Positions 27,172 through 35,737 of a DNA stretch of 64,000 nt are shown one piece after another (within the stretch, counting starts at the first letter, position 1; each line of letters opens with the position of its first letter). Made by a program: the position numbers and the translations under genes. The DNA lies in NCBI GenBank assembly GCA_024401225.1, contig JAKSLM010000007.1, positions 1-64,000 of the forward strand, given 5' to 3'. The notes under the pieces are model-generated. The model ran no database searches, was not told the DNA's origin, and was given only the letters and a program-made list of their open reading frames with translations. This stretch comes from Bacteroidaceae bacterium. GTDB lineage: Bacteria > Bacteroidota > Bacteroidia > Bacteroidales > Bacteroidaceae.

Positions 27172-27187
27172 TGGCATCTATTTTGCT
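27172..27187 (+). promoter_or_regulatory. Sigma-54 promoter of the TolC gene
   Basis: TGGCATCTATTTTGCT contains GG and GC exactly 12 bases apart, matching the -24/-12 consensus TGGCAC-N5-TTGCW. Predicted start is near 27198, 17 bases before the ATG. An identical 16-mer lies at 41036-41051. Confidence 0.88.
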
Positions 27188-27214
27188 GTATGTAGAAGTA
27201 AACTTCACGCAATT

Positions 27215-28702
27215 ATGTTTACATTCCATCGGCATCTATACCTATTCATGCTTCTTCTTGCCACCCATTCGTGGGCATCGGTGGGCGACACACTATCCCT
27301 CTCCCTCCATTCAGCCATTACGCTGGCACAGGAGCAATCGCCATCGGCCAAGAGTGCTCGTGGCGCATACCTCTCAGCCTACTGGAACTACCGTTACTTC
27401 AAGGCCAACTATCTGCCATCCGTCACCCTCTCTTCTTCTCCTTATTTAAATAAAGAGATCAACAAGATCACGCAGTCGGACGGAACGGCGCAATTTCTGA
27501 AGCAGGACCAGTTTGGAGCCGACCTCACGCTCTCTGTCAGTCAGAACATAGCATGGACGGGCGGTAGCCTCTTCGTGAAGAGCACGCTCAACCGGCTCGA
27601 CGAACTGCGAGGCAAAGAGACCTTCTATAGCAGCTCACCGCTCATCGTAGGCTATCAGCAGAGCCTCTTCGGCTACAACAGCTTGAAGTGGGATCGCCGC
27701 ATCGAGCCACTCCGCTTTCGCGAGGCAAAGAAGGAGTATGCCGAGGCACTTGAACTCGTAGCCGTAAGCGCCTGCCGCCATTTCTTCTCACTTGCCTCAG
27801 CGCAGACCGAACTCGAGATGGCACGCCAGAACTTCGCCTCGGCCGACACCCTCTACCGCATGGCACAGGGACGCTACGCCATCGGCACCATAACAGAAAA
27901 CGAGATGCTGCAGCTGGAGATCAACCGCCTCAACGAGGAGACCAACGTGATGGATGCACGCATTGCCCTCGAAGAGCAGCAGCAGTCGTTCCGTTCCTTC
28001 CTTGGACTTGAGCCTATGGTGGACCTGCAACTTACACTCCCCGACAGCGTACCACAGTTTGAAGTGCCGCTGCACGAGGCATTGCGCTTGGCCACCGAGA
28101 ACAGTCCCGACCCCGAATACTATCGCCGCATACGCAAAGAGGGCGAGAGCGTGCTCGCAGCCCGAAAAGCCAGCGCAGGGCTCAAGGCCGACATCTACCT
28201 GCAGCTTGGACTCTCGCAAACGGGCAAAAGCGTAGCCTCCGTCTACCGCGACCCCATGAACCAGACCTTCGCCAGCATCTCCCTCACCCTCCCCGTCCTC
28301 GATTGGGGACGAGGCAAAGGACAAGTGAAGGTGGCACGTTCGCAGCTCGACCTCATCAACACACAGGCAGAGCAAGGCATGAAGGACTTCGATCAGAACG
28401 TACAGAAACTTGTCATGCAGTTCAACATGCAGGCCAGGAAGGTACACATAGCCCATCTCACCGCCCAGCGCGCCGAGCATCGTCACTCAGTGGCACGTCG
28501 CCTCTATGTCATGGGGCGCAACTCCATACTCGACCTCAACTCCTCCATCAACGAGAAGAACTCAGCGCGTCGCAACCACATCTATGCCATGCAGACTTAC
28601 TGGACCCTCTACTACACCCTGCGAAGCATGACCCAGTACGACTTCCAGCGCCACGCGCCGCTCACCGCATTCGTGGGCGACCAGGCAAACCGGGAACGAT
28701 AG
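27215..28702 (+). CDS. TolC-family outer-membrane efflux channel
   Basis: 495 residues with a signal peptide (…LLLATHSWASVGD). Two homologous outer-membrane-efflux repeats are predicted with long helical-barrel segments (for example ALELVAVSACRHFFSLASAQTELEMARQNFASADTLYRMAQGRYAIGTITENEMLQLEINRLNEE, about 172-235, and its counterpart near 380-470). Trimers form the exit duct for tripartite pumps. The shared regulatory sites point to the 41-51 kb fusion protein/ABC system as its partner. It is transcribed alone and followed by a hairpin. Confidence 0.92.
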   Translation: MFTFHRHLYLFMLLLATHSWASVGDTLSLSLHSAITLAQEQSPSAKSARGAYLSAYWNYRYFKANYLPSVTLSSSPYLNKEINKITQSDGTAQFLKQDQFGADLTLSVSQNIAWTGGSLFVKSTLNRLDELRGKETFYSSSPLIVGYQQSLFGYNSLKWDRRIEPLRFREAKKEYAEALELVAVSACRHFFSLASAQTELEMARQNFASADTLYRMAQGRYAIGTITENEMLQLEINRLNEETNVMDARIALEEQQQSFRSFLGLEPMVDLQLTLPDSVPQFEVPLHEALRLATENSPDPEYYRRIRKEGESVLAARKASAGLKADIYLQLGLSQTGKSVASVYRDPMNQTFASISLTLPVLDWGRGKGQVKVARSQLDLINTQAEQGMKDFDQNVQKLVMQFNMQARKVHIAHLTAQRAEHRHSVARRLYVMGRNSILDLNSSINEKNSARRNHIYAMQTYWTLYYTLRSMTQYDFQRHAPLTAFVGDQANRER

Positions 28703-28744
28703 AGTAACAATTCATAAATAATAAATTAGTTGATAAATTTTCCA

Positions 28745-28770
28745 CGCACCCGGCTGTGAAGTTAGGTGCG
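28745..28770 (+). terminator. Putative terminator after the TolC gene
   Basis: CGCACC (28745-28750) pairs with GGTGCG (28765-28770) across a 14-base loop, then CTCTTT. The stem is short, so confidence is moderate. Confidence 0.45.
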
Positions 28771-28814
28771 CTCTTTACTGACAAAACTATTTTATTGAAA
28801 AAAAACGCTCAATC

Positions 28815-28861
28815 AAATCTTTTTCCCTATCTTTGCGTCTTATAGGTAGAAAGCATTGCAA
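28815..28861 (+). promoter_or_regulatory. Promoter/leader block shared with the second ECF sigma gene
   Basis: 47 bases are identical to 35145-35191. They include a -7 box TATCTTTG (28828-28835) and the downstream CGTCTTATAGGTAGAAAG. The similarity continues weakly on both sides up to the start codons (28897 and 35225). It suggests common control of the thioredoxin-domain protein and ECF module B. Confidence 0.85.
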
Positions 28862-28896
28862 ACAGTAGGCAAAATGACACATAAATTATATAATTT

Positions 28897-31296
28897 ATGA
28901 AACGAACAATCTTATCATTACTCATGGTGCTCATCGCAATATGCGGATGGGCACAAAAGAAGGCTGTGGTGTGGGACACCCCTGCCGTAGATGAAAATGA
29001 ACAAATTGAAGGGTATTTCCAAACGCTTATTGAAGTGACTCGTGTGGAAATGGACAAAGACGAGACGCGTCTGTTTGTGCATCTGGCAGAGAGGGACGAC
29101 AACTCTTTGAGGTTTGCAAAGGATACTTACCTGCTGGCTGATGGGAAACGATACACAGTGAAGAGTTGTGAAGGCTTGACACTTGACGAGTGGACATCGC
29201 TGACGAACAGGGGCAGAGCAAATGTCGTGTTCCATTTTGAGCCTTTGCCACAGAACACGCAGAAGTTTGACTTCATAGAGGGCGACGGCGAAAGGGCTTT
29301 CAAGGTGCTGGGCATTGAGAATGCAGAGACAAAGGCAAAGAACCTCTTCCCTTCTTGCTGGCGCAATGATGCCACAGGCGATTGGGAGATTGCTTTCTAT
29401 GATGAATGTGCCATCTACGATTGTCGTTTCTGGAACTACAAGCAAAGGACGGACAAGGGTGGCAAGTATGTGCTTGTGCTTGAATCGAATGGAGAAGAAT
29501 TGACAGTAACTGTAAACAAGGCAAAGCATAGCAAGCGCACAATCAGGATTGGCGACAAGTCGGTGTCTTGCTCACTCATTTCCTCTATCACCTTGCCCGA
29601 TTATCCAACAAAGGACACTCGCACGGGATTTGCCGATACCCACTATCAGCCGGGCGACACCGTCACTCTTGTTGGTTGGCTGAGAGGTATTCCGGAGGAG
29701 ATGAAGAATATGGGCGACGAGTATTCGGTCTCCTATCAGAATATCATAACAAACAAACAGGACAAGAGCTATACAAAGATGGACTCACTGGGACGCTTCA
29801 CTATGAAGATTCCATTGATCAACTCCTCTGAGGTGTTCTTCGATTGGCAGAGAACATTCATACGCACACTCTTCGAGGCAGGCGAGACGTACTTCCTTCT
29901 TTATGACTTCAAGAGCGGACATAAGCTCTTCATGGGCAAGAACGCACGCTTGCAGAACGAGATGCTGGCTCTTCCGCTTGCTTGGAGCTCTTATGTTACC
30001 CCTTATGAAGAAGAAAAGAAACTTACTTCTGACGAATACATGAAGGGCGCAAAGGCTGTTTACGATGACAACATGGACGAACTCAACGAGCGCATCAGCA
30101 AGCACCCTAACCTTTCGGAGAGATACAAGGAATACCTGAAGGGAAATTATGCCGTAGGTATTGGCCGCGAACTTATGCAAGGCAAATTCAGTATCAAGAA
30201 TCGTGAACTGTCAAAAGGATATATGGCTTTTGCAAGTGAACTGTGGAACGCTGTACCTAAACCTTACACGCTCAATCGTGATTATGGCACATTCATGAGA
30301 GATTATGTGGACCAGTTTGTGGATGACAAGTATAGCGTAAACTTTGGTCAGTATTTGATTACCAACCCTGGCGATGCCATTCCGTCCATCTTCAAGTATT
30401 TCCGCAAAGCAAAAAATATAGAAATTACTGACGAGGAGCTCGACATAATGAGGCGCGAGTCAGAATTGAACATCGCACTCAACAGAAAACTTGCTCAGAC
30501 GGAAGATGAGGAAGAAAAGACAAGACTGGAAGATGAATACGACAATAACGAAATAGTAAAGAAGGCAACTGAAATAAATGAAAGAGACGACATAAGCGAG
30601 TTGTTCATGAAAACGCTTCCTCTTATACCAGTGTTCCAATCTCTATCCATTGGCGATTCTGTGATTAACGACGAAATGCTCAGGGAGATTATCATCACTC
30701 ATAAATTGTACAAACGTATTGAGCAAGACCGCCAGTCTTTCAGCGATGAGGTGATGGAGTTCTTCGATGAGAATGTCAAATCGCAATTGGCAAGGGACAT
30801 CATCAATCGTGAGCAAGAGAAGTATCTTGCCCTGGAGCGGCGCGACATCAGTAAGTTGGCAAGCCTGAAGAAGAACGACAATCTTGAGGGCATGAGCGAT
30901 GGCGAACAGCTGCTTCGCAAGATCATAGAGCCATACAAAGGTAAGTTCGTTCTCATCGACTTCTGGGGCACATGGTGCGGTCCTTGCAAGGAAGCCCTTT
31001 CACACGCAGGAGAGATGCGCAAAGCATTGAAGGATATTGACATCGTCTATCTCTACTTGGCAAATAGAAGCCCTGAAGATGCATGGCAGAATGTCATCAA
31101 GGAATACGACCTTCTGGGCGACAACATCGTTCACTACAACCTCCCAGATGCCCAGCAATACGCCATCCAGAACTTCATGAGCATCTATCAGTACCCAACC
31201 TACAAGCTCATTGACAAGCAGGGCAACATCCTCGATGTGGATGCCAACCCTCTCGACCTTGACAGCATGGTTGAGTTCTTGAAGAAGTTGGAATAG
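28897..31296 (+). CDS. Large secreted TlpA/thioredoxin-domain protein
   Basis: 799 residues. A signal peptide (MKRTILSLLMVLIAICGWA) exports it. The N-terminal ~650 residues are unrecognised: beta-rich up to about 240, then mainly helical and charged. A C-terminal TlpA/AhpC-like thioredoxin fold occupies about 670-799 with the redox motif WCGPC (693-697) and a cis-proline region (YQYPTYKLID). Expected to act as a periplasmic thiol-disulfide reductase, perhaps on a partner bound by the long N-terminus. It shares its promoter block with ECF module B and lies just upstream of module A. Confidence 0.85.
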   Translation: MKRTILSLLMVLIAICGWAQKKAVVWDTPAVDENEQIEGYFQTLIEVTRVEMDKDETRLFVHLAERDDNSLRFAKDTYLLADGKRYTVKSCEGLTLDEWTSLTNRGRANVVFHFEPLPQNTQKFDFIEGDGERAFKVLGIENAETKAKNLFPSCWRNDATGDWEIAFYDECAIYDCRFWNYKQRTDKGGKYVLVLESNGEELTVTVNKAKHSKRTIRIGDKSVSCSLISSITLPDYPTKDTRTGFADTHYQPGDTVTLVGWLRGIPEEMKNMGDEYSVSYQNIITNKQDKSYTKMDSLGRFTMKIPLINSSEVFFDWQRTFIRTLFEAGETYFLLYDFKSGHKLFMGKNARLQNEMLALPLAWSSYVTPYEEEKKLTSDEYMKGAKAVYDDNMDELNERISKHPNLSERYKEYLKGNYAVGIGRELMQGKFSIKNRELSKGYMAFASELWNAVPKPYTLNRDYGTFMRDYVDQFVDDKYSVNFGQYLITNPGDAIPSIFKYFRKAKNIEITDEELDIMRRESELNIALNRKLAQTEDEEEKTRLEDEYDNNEIVKKATEINERDDISELFMKTLPLIPVFQSLSIGDSVINDEMLREIIITHKLYKRIEQDRQSFSDEVMEFFDENVKSQLARDIINREQEKYLALERRDISKLASLKKNDNLEGMSDGEQLLRKIIEPYKGKFVLIDFWGTWCGPCKEALSHAGEMRKALKDIDIVYLYLANRSPEDAWQNVIKEYDLLGDNIVHYNLPDAQQYAIQNFMSIYQYPTYKLIDKQGNILDVDANPLDLDSMVEFLKKLE

Positions 31297-31612
31297 AGAT
31301 AAGAAAATCCAAATATTGACTCATATTACGTTTGTTTTCTTGCAATTTTGTTGTTTATACACAATAAAAAGCAAAAACAATTCAATTTTGTTGTCCATAC
31401 AAAACAAAATTGATAATCAAAACGCGCTTTAGCTTTTGGAAAAGTTCTTTTTGTGGCAAAAACAACTTTTCCAAAAGCTTTTTTTGCCAATCTCCATGCT
31501 CTTTTGGGCGTACTATATGATTATCGATGCATTAGGGCGCATGAAGATGTATCAAACCTTCATATTTTATCATTCTTCCACTTTTCTTCAAAAAAAAGTG
31601 ATTTTTTTTGTT
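31297..31612. other. AT-rich intergenic region with a long hairpin
   Basis: No gene is seen. A perfect 16-bp inverted repeat AGCTTTTGGAAAAGTT / AACTTTTCCAAAAGCT (31431-31446 and 31464-31479) is followed by a run of T, fitting a terminator 135 bases downstream of the thioredoxin-domain gene. Two direct copies of CAATTTTGTTGT precede it. Confidence 0.7.
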
Positions 31613-31620
31613 TAACTTTG
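31613..31620 (+). promoter_or_regulatory. -7 promoter box of ECF module A
   Basis: TAACTTTG followed by C lies 26 bases before the ATG at 31646. Confidence 0.55.
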
Positions 31621-31645
31621 CATCTACTCTTCGTAATATAGATGT

Positions 31646-32143
31646 ATGACACAGGAAACATTTGAACAAATAGCCAAAAGACTTCGCAGCAAGGCATTGG
31701 AAGTGGCACACTGGCATCATCTCTCGGTTGATGATGCCGAGGATGTGGCACAAGATGTGATGCTGAAACTGTGGAGTATGCATGACGACATAGATCCCGA
31801 CGGACCTGTGGAGTCGTATGCGGCTGTAGTATCAAAGCATCTGTGTATCGACCGCATACGAAACCGACGCGAAGAGGGTGAGTATGATGAGAGTATGAGC
31901 ATAGCGGTTGAAGCTGAGCAGCAGAGTTGGTTGGAATATCAAGAACTGGAGCAATGGTTGTCGAAACGTATTGATGCATTGCCCGAAACCAACAAACTCA
32001 TTCTTACGATGAGACAGATTGAGAACCGTGAACTTGATGAGATTGCTGATATTCTCGGAATAAACAAATCATCGGTTTCCACACTCCTGTCAAGAGCAAG
32101 ACGGCAATTGCTCAACGACCTCAAAAAACGCAACAGACAATGA
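31646..32143 (+). CDS. ECF sigma factor (module A)
   Basis: 165 residues. Region 2 contains DDAEDVAQDVMLKLW (about 29-43), region 4 contains KLILTMRQIENRELDEIADILGINKSSVSTLLSRARRQLLNDL (about 115-157) with a clear HTH. An alternative sigma factor for a small regulon, probably including its own operon. The stop overlaps the anti-sigma start by 4 bases (ATGA). Modules B and C have the same gene order and the same overlap. Confidence 0.92.
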   Translation: MTQETFEQIAKRLRSKALEVAHWHHLSVDDAEDVAQDVMLKLWSMHDDIDPDGPVESYAAVVSKHLCIDRIRNRREEGEYDESMSIAVEAEQQSWLEYQELEQWLSKRIDALPETNKLILTMRQIENRELDEIADILGINKSSVSTLLSRARRQLLNDLKKRNRQ

Positions 32144-32646
32144 ACATGAACATTCAATATACAACAAAGGATATAGAGCTGATGCTTGACCACTTTATGG
32201 ACGGTACATCATCGCTCGAAGAGGAATCTGCCCTCGCTCTGTATTTCCGCACCCACGATGTAGATGAGGAATGGAAAGAGTACAAGGATATGTTTGCACT
32301 CTTTGACAATGGTGAGGTAGAATGTACGGAGAAGGCGGAACTGCCGGCAAGGCATACTCGTGTATTTTCTCTCTCTTCCATCAAATGGAGCAGATATGCA
32401 AGCGTGGCAGCCTCGATAGCCATAATAGGCACTTGCGCCATTTCGCTGTTCAGGTTTGAAAGTGAGTCACAAAGGGAACAGGCTCGGATAAATGCGAGTC
32501 TCACTATCACGGACAAAGAGATAAATGCTTATCTCTCAGAAGTGGCAGGTGAGTATTACTATAGAAATCGGCATGAAATGAATGCCAAAGAAATATTAGA
32601 CGATATTAAACAACGAGAGGCATACTTGCACTCACAAATCCAATAA
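32140..32646 (+). CDS. Membrane-bound anti-sigma factor candidate (module A)
   Basis: 168 residues: a cytosolic N-terminal part (1-80) with a helical region able to bind the sigma factor (DIELMLDHFMDGTSSLEEESALALYF), one membrane helix (about 86-106, YASVAASIAIIGTCAISLF), and a periplasmic tail of 60 residues. There is no recognisable FecR domain. The assignment comes from topology and the overlap with an ECF gene. Confidence 0.72.
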   Translation: MNMNIQYTTKDIELMLDHFMDGTSSLEEESALALYFRTHDVDEEWKEYKDMFALFDNGEVECTEKAELPARHTRVFSLSSIKWSRYASVAASIAIIGTCAISLFRFESESQREQARINASLTITDKEINAYLSEVAGEYYYRNRHEMNAKEILDDIKQREAYLHSQIQ

Positions 32647-32655
32647 TTACATTAT

Positions 32656-34215
32656 ATGAGAAAGTTGATTTATTTAGCTGTTTTTGCACTGATACTTGTC
32701 TCTTGCAATAACAAGACTGACAATGTACAGCACGTACAACCTTCTGACAGCATCTGTGAAAGTACAGATCTTGACAAGATTGGCAATCCTGACGCCCTTG
32801 CATTGCTGAACGAACTGAAAGATGCTGGTTGCAACCAACAGAAGGGGGTGACAAGCTTCTATTTTAGCACGCTTGTTGAGTCGGAAGTATATATGATATG
32901 CCCGCATAATGTCCAGGCTCCAGAGAAGTTGGTGGCTGTATATAACAAGAGTACTGATGGCAAACAGAAAAACAAGGCAAGGTATGCCTTCGTGAAAGCA
33001 GACAGCATCCAGAAAGCAGCCAAGGCAAATTTTGAAAAGTCGTACGACATAATTCTCAAATATCTCGACAAGTTGAACGCTTCGGCTGAGGCGAGCTACC
33101 GATATGAATACCACAAGGGAGGAAGGGACACCATCCTTGCTGCCGTGTCTTTTGACACTATCCCTGACGAAGTGGATAAGGCTATCAGAAGAGCCAACGA
33201 TGGTAATTACTCAAGTTTGCATGGATTTTCATCCGACTTGCTTACCGTAAGAATACAAAAAGGGAAGAACGAAGATTCGATTAGTGTGATGTACACTCGA
33301 CGCCCTCAGGAGGATGACAGAGAATCTATTGTACCTCATGATGTTGATACATCGGCCATTGATGGTATCATTATGAATGCCATCAGCAAATACAAGGCAA
33401 AATCCATTGATGTCAGTTTCCGCTACGACTCGACATTCTGCTCTGATCCACAGGATGTAATCTTAGTCATGGGACATGAACAATTCGCCAAAAAAGAGAA
33501 GAAAGCAAAAGGCAAGCATTATTTCATTCCTCTGACAATGGAAGAAAGACATGAATTGACTTCAGAATTGCAATCACGACTTGCAGACTACTGTCATACA
33601 CATCGCCATTCTGATTTTTGTCTTAATCAGTATTGTATGTATGAAGATGTAATTTACAGTCATCCTGTATTTTCAATTACTGCAACATACTTTGATGGTG
33701 GCATGGAACCTATATCGTTTGAGAACTTCGTGAAATCAGGAACGATGCAAGACTATTTCAAAAAGAACGGCCCTCGGATGCGCACCTATTACTGGACGGC
33801 AGAACTCACTCCTAAGGGATTGCATCTCATGCGTCTGACAGCAGGTCCGTATGTCTATATTCCTGTCAGATGGACAGAGGTTAAGACCTGCCACAACTAC
33901 AAGAAGGAATGGTACGACATTGAGTTTGAGTTCCCAAAGGTTAGCAGCCTTGACGATGTGCTCTTACTTATTGAAGGCAAAGTGGTCACTGCAAAGCAGA
34001 TGGAACGATTTGTTGCCCAAGAAGGAACTGTAGCCAAGGTTGTCAACTTGGAAAATCTCAAGCCTTTTATCAACAAAAAATTAGACCTTAGGAAAATCAC
34101 ATACGATGATGATGAGTACTTGAAGGCTTTAGAGTACAAGAAGAAGTATGGAGATAAGGCAATGAATGGTGTTATCGATGTACGGACTTATCCTGTGATA
34201 AAAGGAGAAAAATAA
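32656..34215 (+). CDS. Lipoprotein effector of ECF module A with TonB-plug-like end
   Basis: 519 residues. The lipoprotein signal peptide ends LILVSC (Cys17). The middle carries YRYEYHKGGRDTILAAVSFDTIPDE, similar to YSYEYHQHGADTIITTMAL in the module B effector. The C-terminus looks like part of a TonB receptor plug: a short LLLIEGKVV element and, at 498-511, YGDKAMNGVIDVRT, resembling the YG..ANGVI.I.T signature of SusC-type plugs. No barrel follows. Function unknown; probably a surface or periplasmic component of the sigma-controlled response. Confidence 0.75.
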   Translation: MRKLIYLAVFALILVSCNNKTDNVQHVQPSDSICESTDLDKIGNPDALALLNELKDAGCNQQKGVTSFYFSTLVESEVYMICPHNVQAPEKLVAVYNKSTDGKQKNKARYAFVKADSIQKAAKANFEKSYDIILKYLDKLNASAEASYRYEYHKGGRDTILAAVSFDTIPDEVDKAIRRANDGNYSSLHGFSSDLLTVRIQKGKNEDSISVMYTRRPQEDDRESIVPHDVDTSAIDGIIMNAISKYKAKSIDVSFRYDSTFCSDPQDVILVMGHEQFAKKEKKAKGKHYFIPLTMEERHELTSELQSRLADYCHTHRHSDFCLNQYCMYEDVIYSHPVFSITATYFDGGMEPISFENFVKSGTMQDYFKKNGPRMRTYYWTAELTPKGLHLMRLTAGPYVYIPVRWTEVKTCHNYKKEWYDIEFEFPKVSSLDDVLLLIEGKVVTAKQMERFVAQEGTVAKVVNLENLKPFINKKLDLRKITYDDDEYLKALEYKKKYGDKAMNGVIDVRTYPVIKGEK

Positions 34216-34571
34216 ACTCATCACAAGGTGAGAGGGCTATGCAATCTATTTTCTCTCTGTACACGCCTATTTTTTTGCCTCAAAACTGCGTTTGCAAGTG
34301 GATTTTGGGCGATATAAGTGGGATGTAGAGGACTAAAATAGGGCAATAGCGCGTGTAAAATGCACCTTTTGCTATGCTTGAAACCTCGATGCAGAGATGA
34401 TGGCTGAGAGTGTTGAGGCGTGCTGTATTTTGCCGTATAATATTGGGTACTAAATAGTTCCGTGCACATCTTATTCGTTGAAAAACGATTATTACGTCGT
34501 AGTCCAGTGTCCTGGAGATGGTATATGGCGCATAAATTCCAGCAGAAGTTTACTTATATGCGAAAAGTGCT
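34216..34571. other. Non-coding region after module A
   Basis: Start of a 1-kb stretch (34216-35224) without a credible gene. Short frames such as 34221-34469 (minus) and 34478-34696 (plus) have no family features or ribosome sites. I see no clear structure in this first part. Confidence 0.5.
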
Positions 34572-34800
34572 ATTTTATATACATTGTATACATCAATATT
34601 GTAAACGCCTATAAACCACAACGTAAACCGATGTATATAAGTGTGTATACAATGGTGTATATAAAATTTATATACATCATCAGTTGGTGTATATAATGTA
34701 TATAAAAACATTTAAATACATCATTATATACATCAACCTAAATCTCTATATCTTAGCATGATAAATGCTCTTGTGTATAAAGTGTATATAAAAAAGCATA
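34572..34800. repeat. Cluster of TGTATATA/TATATACA motifs
   Basis: TGTATATA or its complement TATATACA, plus close variants such as TGTATACA and TGTATAAA, occur about ten times in 230 bases on both strands with irregular spacing (for example near 34575, 34632, 34651, 34668, 34687, 34695, 34723 and 34785). The tract is over 75 percent AT and lies upstream of the palindrome array. Confidence 0.6.
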
Positions 34801-34841
34801 TTTTTGCACGATTTTATGACTTCCTTGAAGCATTGCAATGT

Positions 34842-34917
34842 CCTTACTGAAACATCACGAACTCCTTGCAAGGAAATGCCTAACTCCTTGCAAGGACATC
34901 GCCAACTCCTTGCAAGG
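34842..34917. repeat. Second 22-bp-period CCTTGCAAGG palindrome array
   Basis: Perfect palindromes at 34864, 34886 and 34908 are exactly 22 bases apart, with a degenerate unit in phase at 34842 (CCTTACTGAA). The array is inverted relative to the one at 189-264; a 38-bp stretch is identical between them, spacer included. It lies about 300 bases upstream of the module B sigma gene. Confidence 0.85.
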
Positions 34918-34989
34918 ACTTTCCTGTTTCCCTACTATCCTTTCTAACTATTGCGAACTGTACCTTAAAATAATTGTTTTTCTTTTTTT

Positions 34990-35093
34990 GCCTTCGGCGT
35001 ACGTAAATGCGTAAATTTTATTTTTGCTCACGGTATGTTAAACAAATTTACGGGCAATTGGCTACGCCCAGCTAAAGGTTTACGCATTTACGT
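34990..35093. repeat. Palindromic intergenic element
   Basis: ACGTAAATGCGTAAA (35001-35015) and TTTACGCATTTACGT (35079-35093) are perfect 15-bp inverted repeats about 60 bases apart. GCCTTCGGCG lies just outside the left arm, and ATTGGCTACGCC lies inside near the right arm. Both resemble parts of the ends of the elements at 36346 and 41080, so this may be a related, reduced member. Confidence 0.6.
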
Positions 35094-35144
35094 TATAAAA
35101 AAACATATTTTATCCGTACAGCACGAAAAAAAATGGACTCGATT

Positions 35145-35191
35145 AAATCTTTTTCCCTATCTTTGCGTCTTATAGGTAGAAAGCATTGCAA
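35145..35191 (+). promoter_or_regulatory. Promoter/leader block of ECF module B
   Basis: The same 47 bases as 28815-28861, with the -7 box TATCTTTG at 35158-35165. The module B start codon follows 34 bases later. Confidence 0.85.
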
Positions 35192-35224
35192 GTAATAGGC
35201 AGAAATACATATATATTATAAATA

Positions 35225-35737
35225 ATGAATAGAGAAACAGAACAGCTGATTGCAGAATTGGAGAGGATTGTCGCTGAGCGGCAAGACTGGCTGTTCCGTT
35301 TTGCCTATATGCGAATTGGCAACAGGGAAGACGCCGAGGATGTGGTGCAGGAAGCGCTGCTTGGAGTGTTCCGGCGATTGCGGGAAAAGACGAAGGTGGA
35401 CAGCATGGAGCAATACCTCATCCGATCGGTAAGCAACGCTTGTACCGACTACTTCCGTCGAAAGCCCATGAAGATCGTTTCGCTCGACGATGTAGAACAT
35501 ATCCCCGTAAACGAAAGCGACCGACAGATTCGCGAGGAATACATGAGGATAAGCAAACTGCTCGACTCCCTGCCCGATGAACAAGCAGAGATAGTACGAT
35601 TGAAATGTTACGACGAACTGACATTCAAGCAGATTGCAGAACTGCTCCATATTCCTGAGCCAACGGCAAAGTCAAGATACCGATACGCAATAATGCATAT
35701 CCAGCAAATGATTAAAAAGAAAGGAGACGAAAGATGA
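35225..35737 (+). CDS. ECF sigma factor (module B)
   Basis: 170 residues. Region 2 is seen in FAYMRIGNREDAEDVVQEALLGVFRRL (about 24-50), and region 4 in LPDEQAEIVRLKCYDELTFKQIAELLHIPEPTAKSRYRYAIMHIQ (about 118-162). It has the general SigW/RpoE-like layout. The stop overlaps the next start as ATGA. The promoter block is shared with the large thioredoxin-domain gene, suggesting both respond to the same regulator. Confidence 0.93.
   Translation: MNRETEQLIAELERIVAERQDWLFRFAYMRIGNREDAEDVVQEALLGVFRRLREKTKVDSMEQYLIRSVSNACTDYFRRKPMKIVSLDDVEHIPVNESDRQIREEYMRISKLLDSLPDEQAEIVRLKCYDELTFKQIAELLHIPEPTAKSRYRYAIMHIQQMIKKKGDER

Noticed and set aside
30982..30991. Single CCTTGCAAGG palindrome inside the thioredoxin-domain gene
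   Set aside because: It encodes the conserved Pro-Cys-Lys of the WCGPCK active site and has no 22-bp neighbours, so the match to the arrays is coincidental.
34221..34696. Possible small genes in the gap after module A
   Set aside because: Frames are short, low in complexity and lack start signals; no conserved motif is seen.
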